Source: Saccoglossus kowalevskii
Lineage: Eukaryota > Hemichordata > Enteropneusta > Harrimaniidae
Direction: 5' to 3'
DNA length: 64,000 bases
Assembly: GCF_000003605.2 (NCBI RefSeq)
Contig: NW_003140815.1
Coordinates: forward strand, 1,123,556-1,187,555
A model generated the notes under the pieces. The model saw nothing but the letters and a program-made list of their open reading frames with translations, searched no databases and was not told where the DNA came from. Positions 24,601 through 37,265 of this stretch are shown here, one piece after another (position 1 is the first letter of the stretch; each line of letters opens with the position of its first letter). Made by a program: the position numbers and the translations under genes.

Positions 24601-27600
24601 CAGAGTGTTCCAGACTAGCGTGGATTTTCTCATTTTACTCGTGAATGATGCATGATATGCCGTAAACAAAACTATGAATATATGCGCAACGAATGCATTA
24701 TATTAAAAACGTATTTCACAGTCGATTCTTCATCTGTAATTTTGTCCTCAAAACATTTGTAGTCAAATAAGGCAGGGAAATGCATGTGTCTGCTGACGTT
24801 TTTATCCGTAAAATAAGTAGCCCAGATATTAATAATTTTACAACAAAGAAAACAGAATGCCTAGACTCATAACCTCTAGTTTAACTTCATATATGGCTGC
24901 CAAATCAGTCGACCAATCAAAACTCTGAAAGTGCATCAGCTCAAATCAGGCTCAATAAGCCTTGACGTTTGGCAATAGGAAGTCTACAGATGGTAAAACG
25001 GAGAAACGGCAATAAGCAACATATTTGTTAATGCAAAAAAAAACCCACAATGACAGCTTCTTAGCCATAAATACTACACAATGTTAAATCGATTGGTGAA
25101 AGAACTAATCACTTATAAAATGTTACCACCTTGATTGTAACCCGCAATGTTGATTGCAGCTTATACATTAACATGAACACTTAATAAAATCACAACATTC
25201 CATTGATAGAACTTCAACCTGTCCGATTTGTTGTCAATTCAAACACATAGATTGAAGTCAGTGCGCGGGTGTTATATAAGGTAAAGTAATCATACCCTAC
25301 CTGCACAAACTCCCAATTGTTAGAATTAGGGCAATTTAAGCAAAATACGTAAAACGGTAAGCCCAAGAGTTGAAAGCGTAAATTTGTTTATATATTAGAA
25401 CTGTTATCCACTAATCCAACTTCAAACGAGATACAACGTACCATACACGTCATGTTGAACACCTAATTTAGGACGTCCCTTTCAACCAAGTGAGCGTTTA
25501 CATTGATTCAATATGGCGACGTGCAGAGTATTCATATACGAATGTTGTTAAAGATAAATGAATTTATACAAACTTTAAATACCGATTCTAGTGACTGTAA
25601 TCAATAAATCTGACGCGTAAACTTACTCAAACATGCACTGATATTTTTAAGGTAACTATTGAAAGAGTTCTTCCATAACATAACGTTTCTGACACAGAGT
25701 TGGCGACTATGCAAAAAAAAATGTCATCACGTTTACAAGACCCTGTGCTTTGGGTGGTGTGCACTGCTAGTCGAGTCGTTTCGTGGGAATGCATCAATCA
25801 GAGATTGGGATTTAAAAAAAGAAGACAAATAAATCACGTATAACAACATTCTCTAGCGCGGACTGACGTCACACTTGGCCGTGTACTTTTAAGTCCATAG
25901 GGATTACACTAGCGAAGAAATGTGCGATGAAACCTGTGACTGAAGCACGAATGGGTAATGTAATTTTGTATGCGGTTTTGAATTCAATTTTAGCATGAGG
26001 TCACCGATATTTATTGACATAGATTAGGAAAGTTGCGGCATAAATGATCGTGATTTAGAAACACCGCCGCGCATAGTTGTGAGTTTGCTGCCTCGCTCGA
26101 TCCGCTCAACCAAATACACACTACAAAAATATCTTGCTAATTAAACATTCAGTCCTTCACTAAAATACATCAATATGCCGTCGTCCCGAGTCCTCCAGTA
26201 TCTTACCTCGGCAAAACGGTGACACCGCCCCGATAGCCTGGATAAGCCCGAATGCTAGTGCAAATAGTTTCACTTGAACTTAATATTGCCGAACACGAAT
26301 ACAAATAGGCAATCAAATTTATCAAAACAAACAAAAAGTTGTACAGATTGCTGAACACATATGCCTTGATACTGTAACTTTGTAGTGTATTATTGACACA
26401 AGAGTATCTTCGACCTTAAGCCGTTACATTCTCCTTTGTTGCGATTCAAGGTTATGATACGTTCATTATTTAATTAAAGACTACACTTATTTCTCGAGCC
26501 AGCTAAATTTATCGTCTTGTCAAAATCTTGTCCGATTATCTCGCTTATCAAAAAAATAGAGTCTCCAGAAACTTTTCCACTCAAAAGCTAGGCCCTCCAT
26601 GACTCCGCACTTACCATTCAAGAACCCCTTTGATCACATCTCTGTATTTAGAACAAACGTATAGATAAATCAGTCAACATTGCACAGACGGTCTTCAAAC
26701 GGTTCGGTTTCATAATGGCGATATTGGAGAACGTAATAGTGCTTTTTATGACAACTACGTTTTTCCTAAATTATAACTGTTACTACTGCCTGCTGGACTT
26801 TGGATGAAATTCATATAGATTCCTCTCGATGAAACCCGATATATGTAGTATATTTGGGAAGACATTCTTATTCGCTCTCTATCATTGCATCTAGCTGACC
26901 ATGTTCCTCCTGTTTATCACGTAATTTGAAACAATTGTATTTGTACAAATGGGACCTAATTATTCGAGGCTGTAGTCATGTCGATATTTACAATGCACAA
27001 GAGTTGGATAATAAATGTAATATAAACATACCTTCACATTAAATTGTACAATACATTACTCATATACAAAAGTCCAACATCTATAATAGTCAATCATTTT
27101 TTCAATTAATCTCTAATCGTTATTTAATTGCACAATCTATGCATCACACGTACGTATTAATCACTGTTTACTCACGCGCATCGATCAAAATTTCATATTT
27201 CATCCCGTTATATTCATCTATAGATCTATATAAATAATGTGATTTTTCTTAACACATAAATTCATTCGTATCTGGTGAGTTTTTGCGAATAAGGTTTATC
27301 CGCTAAATAGTAGCCGCAGATTCATTTGAAGCGTATGACAACGTGGAATGCCATTTAAAATAATATAGTAAATCATTTGAGTATATCCAGCCACGGGGAA
27401 TGACGTTAGTTAATGAAATAAATGCAACGAAATATAAGTTAACGGTACATAACAAACGAAACTTTGGTAACTAGAAATAATTATAATGTAGATTACCAGC
27501 TATGGTTATTGCTATTTTGAGAATGAAGACCTACTTGTATTATGTCGGTAATCCCATAGCAATACTGTATAATTCATCGCATTGGTAGTGAACTTCTCAT

Positions 27601-30600
27601 CTATGTAGCTTATGGACAGCATAATCCACATACAGCAATACACCATATTCCCATTAAAAAAACACAGATTACAAGTGATTAATTTATGATATAGAAAATA
27701 TAATTGTCATCTGAATAATAGACATTTAATGTGCAGAACCGATTTTCCAGATGTTTATTCTACAATTAATGTCTTGTTCACGGACAGATTGAATATAACT
27801 TTAATATTTGTCAATAACTTAAATCTCACATAATATACTGTCCATACCCCCAGAAAATCGGCGGCATATATCGAGAGTTTTTTGGATTACGAAGTACAAT
27901 TGCGGATTACCCCATAGAAAATGTGTAAGTACACAGAACGAAGCCAACAGTCATTTATCATATTATTGTATTGCTAACACAGCATTGGCATGTATTATAT
28001 ATTAAATCCAATGTCAACCAGAATTGTTTAACAAATACTTTTCATAATCGTACATAAAGTATACTGAATCCAAATATTCACCCTAAAGCAATTGTGAGAT
28101 GCAAACCAAAACAACATGTGCAAAACAGTCGTTTCATACCACGAGACTCGGACTTGACAATAAATGGTAAGTCATATATAGTAATTAGAACCAGTTTCTG
28201 TTTATATTGTTACGAAAATAGAAATGTCATCACGCCAAATCTAAAGATGAAATAAAATGCAAGAATACAAATATAAAAAAAACACATGTGTCAGAATTAT
28301 AAAAGAAAATTATAAACATATTGTAAAGATAGAAAGGGATTTGTAAGTCAGTAATACGTAGCCGAAACGCCAATAAGGCTTACAGGACTCAGATTTGCCG
28401 TACATACGTATCATGCATAGAAATTAGGTCGGCACTGTAAGAACCACCAATGGTTTTTAATGCCGAGTTGAGGATTCGTATTAAGCGAAATCAATGAATC
28501 ACTGCCAAAATAGATTTAAATATAGAATATAATCAGGCATTAAAAACAGGTTCACACGTTAAAAATAGAAAACATCTAAATCGCATTTGCTTAGATGTGC
28601 ACAATATAATATGACGTCATAGTCGACATTCAAATAACTGAGCGGCTGGACTTGAAAGAAAAGTATTAAAACAGATATTTTCAAAAAAAAAGATTATGTG
28701 ACGTCATATTACATTTGAACAAAGCAAAATGCTGAATGGCGCTGTTTATCGTAAAATCCACATTGTACTTGTTTTCAGCTAATCGTGTTATATTAAATCA
28801 CACAACTTGCCAGGTAAATGTTAGGTGTAAAATCTGTGAAAGATATGCATAACATGAATAATTGGATAAACAGCACAATCCGCGAATGTTTTTATTTCGT
28901 TTATAGGAAGCAAGTTTGTCCAATTGCATTACATATATTCACTGTTACTTCAAATTATTGTCAATAATAGATAACAACTCTCCCGCTGGTAGACTATAAC
29001 TTATGAATTCTGCAAACTATAGTGTCTAAGATTTTTATCGAGGTAAAGCTCGCACTAATATCAAAAAGTGTGAAACATGACTATATATAACCGCAAAGTG
29101 CAAATCTTTGAATCTCGTTAACACCTTTGTGACAGGGAATCAATATGCTCAGTATAAAAGAACAGGTAGTTTATTCAAATTTAAAACTGGCATAAATTAC
29201 AATTTGAGAATTTTTTTTTAATTTTATGAAATAAATCATCGTCACTTAACATTCGCCAGATTTATTTGTAATACCGTATCCGCGTAATCGTTTTCTAAAC
29301 ATTTGAACTTGCTAAACACAAAACCCAATGAATGACTTTCTTCTACATTGTTGTCTTATCTCGTTCAAGCTACGTCGTATTTCTGAGTAACTATGTTATG
29401 CATTAATATATACTGATCAACTCCGTCAGATTGCTAAAAGTTAGGGTGTTTATGACACAATATTTATTTTCAAATGTAATTTTAGAAGAAAGTCTCATTC
29501 CATGATAGCGGTTTACCTAGTTCGTAGATGAAATAATGTTCACTTCTGCGGCGAGAGATTTATTGTTACAGTAGTTAATAGCAATAAAACACGCGCATTC
29601 GATATGACACATTATGTTGGTATACAGCAAGGATATATATTATTTGCTATCTTTTATCGTGCGAAAATGTTCGACAAAACTATAGTCCAATCGTCCTTGG
29701 CTTAAAACTATATATTTATAATATTATATTGTTTGCATCTAATAAATGCAGTATTTAAAGGACGCACAAGTAAATAAATCAGAAATACATAAATTACTAG
29801 AAAGCCGTCAATTACTGGAAATTCCCTGGACGAGTGGTCCCAATAATAGAATTACGATTTTGGTAACCATAAGAAACTCGTCGAAAGCCATATCTGGAAC
29901 GGCGAATTCGGGGAAATTGCAAGGGATTCTGAGCAAATGGAAATGTTGGAAACTAATTCCTTCTGGAAAAGTTTGATTAACAAATAAGTCATTACCTAAT
30001 AGAAGTTTTTTTAACAGTATTAGCAACATGGCGTTTCGGGTACGTATTAAAAGTGGCTTGGCTGTCTTATTAGAATATCTTGCTGAAACATTGTTGCGTA
30101 TACGTGTGCCCATCTGTCTAAATTCCAACTGCGAAGAACAATACACTCCCACCGATCTTTTATCGAGAGTTAATTAATGCGTGATACAAAAGTTAGGCAT
30201 AAAAGTAAAATGCCACCTCAAATAATATAGATAGTTAGAGGCACTGATTTGTATACTTCTCATACTCTGGTCCTTAGACTATAAGCAACATTTAACCAGC
30301 AGTCATAGTCAGACATATCAACTTGTTGTTTATTTGTGCCATCCATGCAATATTATCAACTTGATTTAAATCAAAATAAGTAAAAGTATGGATATACAAT
30401 AGATTTGTCGATGCAATATTCCTGACTTCACAAACAATAAATGTAACACGTGATATTTGTAATTGATCGATGTGCAATTTGCGACTTCTATGACGATAAT
30501 CCAACGAAAACGCAAAATTGATCCGCATACTGCTTAAAGTCTATATTCAGTGTACTGTCGTACGTATCACGAATGTGTTCTTTAAATGTGTACATCTAGC

Positions 30601-33600
30601 CATACAGAACAAATTCATTGTAGTGTAGGAGTTATAGATACAGTCTTGGCTATAGACTTAACATTTTGTAGAATTGTGAATAGTGGAACACACTCAAAAT
30701 ACGATTTTAAAATATAGATAACAGATGCAAACATTCTCTCTTTGGAATGCTTAGCAAGATTTAGCAAGGCTGTGCATAAATAATAAAAAAAAGAAACATG
30801 GTACAAAATTGACGGGATTTCCATATTATGCAATATATTTAACTTTTAACAAAACGATAATACATTTAAATTTGGAACTGTTACATCCATTTTAATTATG
30901 AGGATTAGCAAATTTCTTACTGAGTGAATTGTTAAGCAAATTAGCAATTATCTCAGCTTGTTTTTAGTGCACATCCCAGAATTTAAAAAAAAATAGCTCC
31001 TAGACGCTTTGACCTTTTGTTTTGAAATTTTCACAAATGATTGATAATGTGTTTATCTTCAAAACGCCGTCGGGGCATTGCTTTTAGTTGAATAGTGTTA
31101 CAGCAATCGTTCAGACAACTAGCCTAGGTGTTAATTTATGCATAAACTTGAAGTAGTGAAATTTGTGCTGCTGGCCTGCAAAATTGACAACTGGTAGACA
31201 GTTTTCAAGACGGCACTTTCTTCATAGTAAAAAGTTGAACCCATAAACCAATTTTGACAGGAAACAGAAGCATGGTTTAAAAGCTAATTATTTTTACTCA
31301 CTTTTGACCAAAAAAGCACTTTTTTGTGCACATTTCGAACTACAGTGTCCATAAAAAATAAAAAATAATATAACAAAAATAATAATAACTAAATTTTAAA
31401 ATTCATACAATAAGCTTTCCGAAAATATATAGTTTTGTGGACAAGGGAGGTCATCTTGGTTTCTTAATTTACTAATTAAAATACCTGTCAGGTAAACTGC
31501 AAAAATATTGTTGTGTAATCATACTATGCCAACAAATCAGTGTAGTATTTTAAAAGTAGTTTATAAATAAATAAACGCTGCTCGGACTGATAAATATGAT
31601 ATATAGAAGATAATATTTGGTAATCGTAGTCCTAAATAACTATTACAAATAGCTAGACGTTTCGAGCAATGGCTCTTTATCGATAGCATAGAAGAAAGTG
31701 TGAATAGTATTGTAATAGTTGTGTATTTTAAACTTATTTGAAGTGTTGTAATGAGTGTTAGATTTCAAGAGCCTAAATTAGAACTCATTAGATTTGCATT
31801 CTTATATACATCGTTATAAAATTTACAATGTAATACATTCCTGATAATACATTTATAATTAATTTATTATAACATTTGTTTATCCTGTATACAGTGTATG
31901 TTATATCATTTATTTACTAATGATTATGTTCATAGAATACAAAATCAAAATTGTAATTGTTTAAATATTATATATTGTTTATAGACAATAAAATGATTAA
32001 CATCTTTAATAGTATAGAATGCTTGGTAAATAAAATAAAGTGTGATTATTTATAACGTTATAACGTGTGTAAATTATATTTATACTAACGTCAAACATAT
32101 TGCTCAACGATTGCGTTGTTTTAATTTAAATATTCATGGCCTGTCGCAAATAGTGTCAATACAACTGACTGTGATTGTTCATCCCATTTATTCAATTATG
32201 CCCTGTTGGGCATTTTATTTATGTGGATCTGAACATTATTCCACGTGATACTCGAAAGATAATACCATAAAGACCCGAGTTCAAGGAACCTTTCTATATT
32301 CATTGGAGTAACAATTTCAAAATAATTATGAACTCAGTTAAAGAATATACAAAACAAAATTCCGAGGAGTTACACCTGGTTACTTGTTTAGTGTTTGATT
32401 GTAAATCATTATTATGAGTGTTTTGTTAAAACACTGGAAATAATACCTTCTTTTACTTTACAAAAATGATGATTTGGCAGTGATTCATGTATTTACTATG
32501 ACAAGCTTTCCAGATAGATTGTATTGATTCATCTATTATTGGCATTAATAACATCTTGTATAGAGAAATGAATGATGATGATGCCAAAGTTGGCAAACAA
32601 CGGTTGCGAAATACTGTGGGCAACCTTGATGGGCCGACATATGCATATTCACATATATAATAGCAACAATTTCACAAGCCTTGATTTAATTTGTTGGGTT
32701 TTCCGACCACAGTGTCATGTCATGTCCTATAATAATTTATAAATCACATAAATCTATGTTCTGATTTAATTTTACTCTCGATGAGGGTGATTGACTGTGG
32801 TCAATCTTCTCCAATGTATTTCTCAAATAAGAGAAGAAGATATACCGCTCTCATACAGGTGGGATCCAGCAAATATCGCTTATACAATATGAGATCTATG
32901 TTCAAACCAATACACAGTTACTTTCAGGGGAGTTCTTATCACCAAGGATTACAAATAGAATCAACTCAAAATGAAAGGTTTAATCACCAATAAATCCCCA
33001 TTCAATTCCTGTGTCCTAAGCAGATAATAACTTAAATTTCGAGTACGATATGGAGATTAACATGACGGTTATGATTATACAAAAGAATTATAAAAAGACA
33101 CATTTGTAGACAACAATACTCACACACATTCAAAACCATATACAAGACATTGAACCCGGTAGAGAGGTAGATAGAGATGGCTGCGTATGAATAACAAAAT
33201 CTTCCCGTCCTCCGGATTTCACTGTGCTGAATTGGATGCTTCAGAATTATTTAATTGGTGAAAAGCATTTACAAGTATCAGCACAAGAATTCACCATACG
33301 CTGACAATATGTGACAATATGTCCCTCCAGTCTCTCATCTTTTTTTTTTTATTTTGGAATATTTTATTTTATTTTTTGCAACTCTTCCTGTAAACAAAAG
33401 TGTTTCTCAGACTTGTGCCGTCTGAACACTGCCTCCTACAGTCGGATATATTCTGATTCATATTTAAAAGTGGTGGCGCGCTTCCTTACAATTGTTAAAT
33501 ATGTTACAATAAAATTGTAATTCTGGATTTCACCGTATAAAATCAGATTATATATTGCAACTAGTTCTTTGTTAGGCATTCTCTACAACATAACAAAGTA

Positions 33601-34600
33601 GCTAAGTTATTTCATTTTTGTAATCATATACTAAATTGTTGATATACATTTATGCATCGAATAACGATGTATAATTCAATTACTGACATATTCTACGTAG
33701 TGTTGCATAACACACGTGATTCAATGACATAGCTTGGGAAATATTGATCAAATTTGGACAGTATGTTTGGTTACATAATTGTCACATGTAGTCCAAAAAT
33801 GGCCACATTTGGTGAAGTGTGAAGCATTTTAATGAACAGTTGGCTACATTTGGTTGGGGATAAGTCACAGTTGTTATTTTATTGTTCACGTTTGGGTTAG
33901 CATTGGTTGCATCCGGTTATGGTATGAGTTATCTACTTAATATAAACAGGTAACTTGTAACATTGGAATTAATAAAGTATTGCAGATTCACTAGCTTTAC
34001 ACGTTTATTTCTACCAAACCTCTATTCGACTTGGTATGTATTCGAAATCACTGCTACTTCAACTCACTATAATTACTTACCACCCATGGTTTAATTAATA
34101 ATGCTATTTAAAACATTTGTTTCAGATCCCAATACACATATATGATTATGGTTTTATAACAGATTATGTTATAGTCGAAATAGCGAGATTAAATTGCATA
34201 TGAACAATACAAGATTTACCACAATGCTTCCATATACTTGGATAACAAATTAGGATTCAATTACAAAATGCACATTGTACATTACATTACAATTCCTTTG
34301 TGATATCACAGTCTGATAAATAAGTATATATTGATTTAGAATATGCTATTGTTTTATGCAAAATACATGTGGGATACCGAAACGAGTTTAATATATAATC
34401 AGAATGTTTCGTTGCAAAAATCCAACACGTGACATTTATGGCCAAAAGACATGCAAATGATATTAAAAGATGTATGAAATGTTTTCAATCCTTTATTGAC
34501 AGGAAGTATGCGTTGTTACATCAACAACCCTTCTATCACCTCCACCACACAATACTACAGCTTGCTAGTAATACCATATCAAACATGTTTATTCCAACAA
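21700..34600. other. Long intergenic stretch, no gene seen
   Basis: Nearly 13 kb of AT-rich DNA between the neurotrophin promoter side and the sulfotransferase gene. Open frames of up to 123 codons overlap on both strands (22.4-22.8 and 29.8-30.2 kb) without recognisable domains or convincing splice structure. Three TGACGTCA palindromes are present. A possible retroelement terminus lies at 31.57-31.70 kb. Confidence 0.45.
31570..31705 (-). mobile_element. Possible Penelope-like element terminal fragment
   Basis: On the minus strand the block contains AAAGAGCCATTGCTCGAAACG, a stem-loop followed by CGAAAC, and further on TATCAGTCCGAGCAGCG next to A/T-rich tetranucleotides. Stem plus GAAAC signatures of this kind are frequent at the ends of Penelope-like retroelements. 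No reverse transcriptase remains nearby; this is recognition by motif only. Confidence 0.25.
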
Positions 34601-34626
34601 GTTAATTTGTTCAGATAGAAACATTA

Positions 34627-34640
34627 TTTATTATTTTATT
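34627..34640 (-). terminator. Candidate poly(A) signals of the sulfotransferase gene
   Basis: Two overlapping-range AATAAA hexamers on the minus strand (34632-34627 and 34640-34635), about 175 bases past the stop codon. Confidence 0.45.
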
Positions 34641-34812
34641 TGCAACCACTATTACAAATTAACATCTAAAATGTGAGAATGTTAAAAAACACAATTTAAC
34701 ATCAGCAATGTGGGTAAGTCAAATGTTAACAAAAAATAACACTACACAACGAATAATATATTTTATAATATATAACACGTGTTTAAATAATGTGTTGAAT
34801 AACTGTGCAAAA

Positions 34813-35778
34813 TCAGACACATTTGTTTTCATTGGATTCCCATCTTTGCTGATTAAGGGCAAACAATCGTAATCGTGGCGTATCATTAATAAGTTTCCAA
34901 CAATATGTACCAGCACTATAAATCTTTTTATGTGAACATTCTAATGACGCTTTTAGATTTTTGGAACGGAATCTTTCGAGATCGGCATTGAAATCGCCAT
35001 CATAATTAGCCACTTTCTCCCACAATGAAAGATTAAAATGATCAAACAAAAGCGTGTCTGCTAAACTCCATTTCCTGATATTTGTTTTCATAGATGTAGT
35101 CATTGGGTTTCTTTTTTGTTTACTTTTTTTAGTTATGTGGTAAATTATATCCTCGTCTTCCCAACACATTATTTGTTTTAATACCACCAATGACTCGTCA
35201 TAATGGTCCAAAATTATCACAAAATCCATCTCTCTGTCAATTCGTCTGATTGCACGTTTTATCATTGTTACATTATCTTGGTCTTCGTCTTCAAATTCCG
35301 GATTTAAGAACCACATTTGTCCATTTCGGTGCTGGTGATGTACTTCTGTAAAGTTATGGTAACTATCGAGATGTTCAATATATTGACGAAATGGGTCAGT
35401 AGAATTTAGCAAGGGTCTTGCAAACTTGAAAAAGTAAAATGCCGATGGTAATTGGCCAAATGGTGATCTGAGAATTGTTAAATATTTCGCATCCGGTACA
35501 GAATTGTTCATCCAGGTCCTGTTATAACGCATGTGTATAGCCATAAAGTCAAAGACAGTAGAATTGAAACAATTAAGATTCTTCGTGCTATATGAAAATG
35601 TGTGAAGATTGTTTGATATGCCATATCGCATTAGAATATTTGATGTTGTACTTCCACCTGTTTTCATGGTCTTAATAAACACAAACCGCGATGTTGGTTT
35701 ACACTGCATGGTATTTATGGGTTCCGTCATTAAATAGGTAGGTATTATCGTGCTCCAGTTGTCACTTAATCTTCCATC
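34813..35778 (-). CDS. Galactose-3-O-sulfotransferase-like enzyme (Gal3ST family), terminal exon
   Basis: The 966-base exon follows the acceptor TTGTTAAATTGCAG, enters in phase 0 and encodes 321 residues and TGA. Near exon residues 34-44, FIKTMKTGGST is the 5'-phosphosulfate-binding loop (family form KTHKTGSST); near 103-113, LRSPFGQLPSA is the 3'-phosphate-binding segment. HMRYNR lies between them. Family enzymes transfer sulfate from PAPS to the 3-hydroxyl of galactose on glycolipids or glycans in the Golgi lumen, as type II membrane proteins. The N-terminal membrane anchor is absent, so at least one upstream exon exists; it was not found in the 14 kb before the K2P gene. Full-length relatives have about 400 residues. 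Exact substrate is unknown. Nothing suggests decay: the frame is intact throughout. Confidence 0.9.
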   Translation of the reverse strand, partial: DGRLSDNWSTIIPTYLMTEPINTMQCKPTSRFVFIKTMKTGGSTTSNILMRYGISNNLHTFSYSTKNLNCFNSTVFDFMAIHMRYNRTWMNNSVPDAKYLTILRSPFGQLPSAFYFFKFARPLLNSTDPFRQYIEHLDSYHNFTEVHHQHRNGQMWFLNPEFEDEDQDNVTMIKRAIRRIDREMDFVIILDHYDESLVVLKQIMCWEDEDIIYHITKKSKQKRNPMTTSMKTNIRKWSLADTLLFDHFNLSLWEKVANYDGDFNADLERFRSKNLKASLECSHKKIYSAGTYCWKLINDTPRLRLFALNQQRWESNENKCV

Positions 35779-36581
35779 CTGCAATTTAACAAGCCTGATA
35801 TTAAATATATGATAAGATCAATAAATTCACCGAAACAATTGTTGTGGTAATTCAATTCAATTGTAATATTGAAATGTTGAGTGTTCTAACCATAAAACTT
35901 ACTTCAGTAACAACCTACTTTATGTCACACGAATGCAAAACAATATAAAGTGAGTCAGTGTGGAAAATAAAATAACACATTACGTGAATCTATGCACAGC
36001 TGCATATATGTCGGGCCTCTTGCCCAAGATTGTGTTTTTGATGTGTTCATATTGCTCTCTAGTGTTCGTATTTATATTTTGCTTGGTTTGTTTGCAAAAT
36101 TAGTTTTACTTCAACTGTCTCATTTTTGTCGCAGCTATACCAAGACATCCATCCCCACCAATGAGAGAACTCGTTGACATATTAGAGACATTGCTTGATA
36201 AAAAAGACATTTTCCTTGCAGTGACAATAGCCAAAATAAATATTAAACAGTAAAGTGACATGTATCATATATTTAATATAAAATATCAGTATATACATAA
36301 ATACATAGGTATAGTACATAGACAGTCAGTTTATTTATTAATAACTGAAAATAATATGCCGCATACCGTTTTATCTCTATAAGATACACGTTTCTAGTAG
36401 AGACAATGCGGTATAATGTCAGGTATTTTGGGTACAGCGTTGTTAACGACTAACAGAGCAGGTATATTACTATTGATAAAATGTTCTTTTGACCTGGCAG
36501 ATAAGTGTTTAAGTTTGTTACCAACATTATTTTGGTTGTTATTCCGAGACATCTAGAAAAATAGAATAAAACATCAATGGC
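35779..36581. other. Upstream of the sulfotransferase exon, no coding seen
   Basis: A GTAAGT donor on the minus strand near 35898 could end a small noncoding or coding exon of the sulfotransferase gene, but its phase-0 frame is closed, so it would have to be untranslated. Otherwise AT-rich DNA. Confidence 0.35.
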
Positions 36582-37260
36582 TTATACAAATGAAAGACCA
36601 GTGGAACCTTTTTTCAGTATGCTTCTAATTGGCTTTGTTATAGTTGCAAAGTAAGGCACAAATTTACCTAGATAATTTACTGTACCCAGTAATCGCATTA
36701 TTCCTTGCTTGTTTGTTGCTGGCGGTATCTCAGTTATAGCTCGAATCCTTCTGGATCTGGTTGTACTTCTTCTGGGATGAGAATATTTCCTATGTACCCA
36801 ATTTTTGTGACAGAAACAGAGATTTCTTTCCTCACATTGTTTGAGTGTAGCCTTCAACCTTTCATCATGATTGGCGGTTGTTGTACCCCATACCAAAATG
36901 TCATCTATGTCTGTTTCAACACTAAGAAGATTCTCAAAGTGTTGGGATATTCTCTTCTGAAATACCTCTTGTGCTGAATTAATTCCAAAAGGCATTCGCA
37001 AATAGCAATATCTACCAAGGGGTGTATTAAACACAGTGAGTAGTTGACTGGACTCATCATCTGGTATTTGCCAGTATACATCCATGGTCAACCATGAGTA
37101 TACTCTCGTCTGATTGTCTTATTTAAGTTTCTTGGGCTTAGACATATGCGTAGTTTACTAGTTTTTGGTTTCTCTACAACAAACATGGGGTTCACCCAGT
37201 CTGTTGGCTCTTGAAATCTCACTAGTTAAAAGATTTTCACAGGAGTTCGTTCTCTTCAGC
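36582..37260 (-). mobile_element. Fossil Ty3/gypsy-type retrotransposon fragment (reverse transcriptase)
   Basis: Minus-strand reading shows blocks typical of gypsy pol: a PTDWVNPMFVVEKP-like entry, LRICLSPRNLN, LGRYCYLRMPFGINSAQEVF, and the RLLGTVNYLGKFVPY segment just after the reverse transcriptase. Only this part of pol is present; gag, integrase and terminal repeats were not recognised. It is an old, truncated and broken copy, with at least two breaks, and not active. Confidence 0.85.
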
Positions 37261-37265
37261 TAAAC

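Noticed and set aside
29746-30152. Overlapping frames of 114 and 76 codons
   Set aside because: No family resemblance, and mutual antisense overlap without other coding signs.
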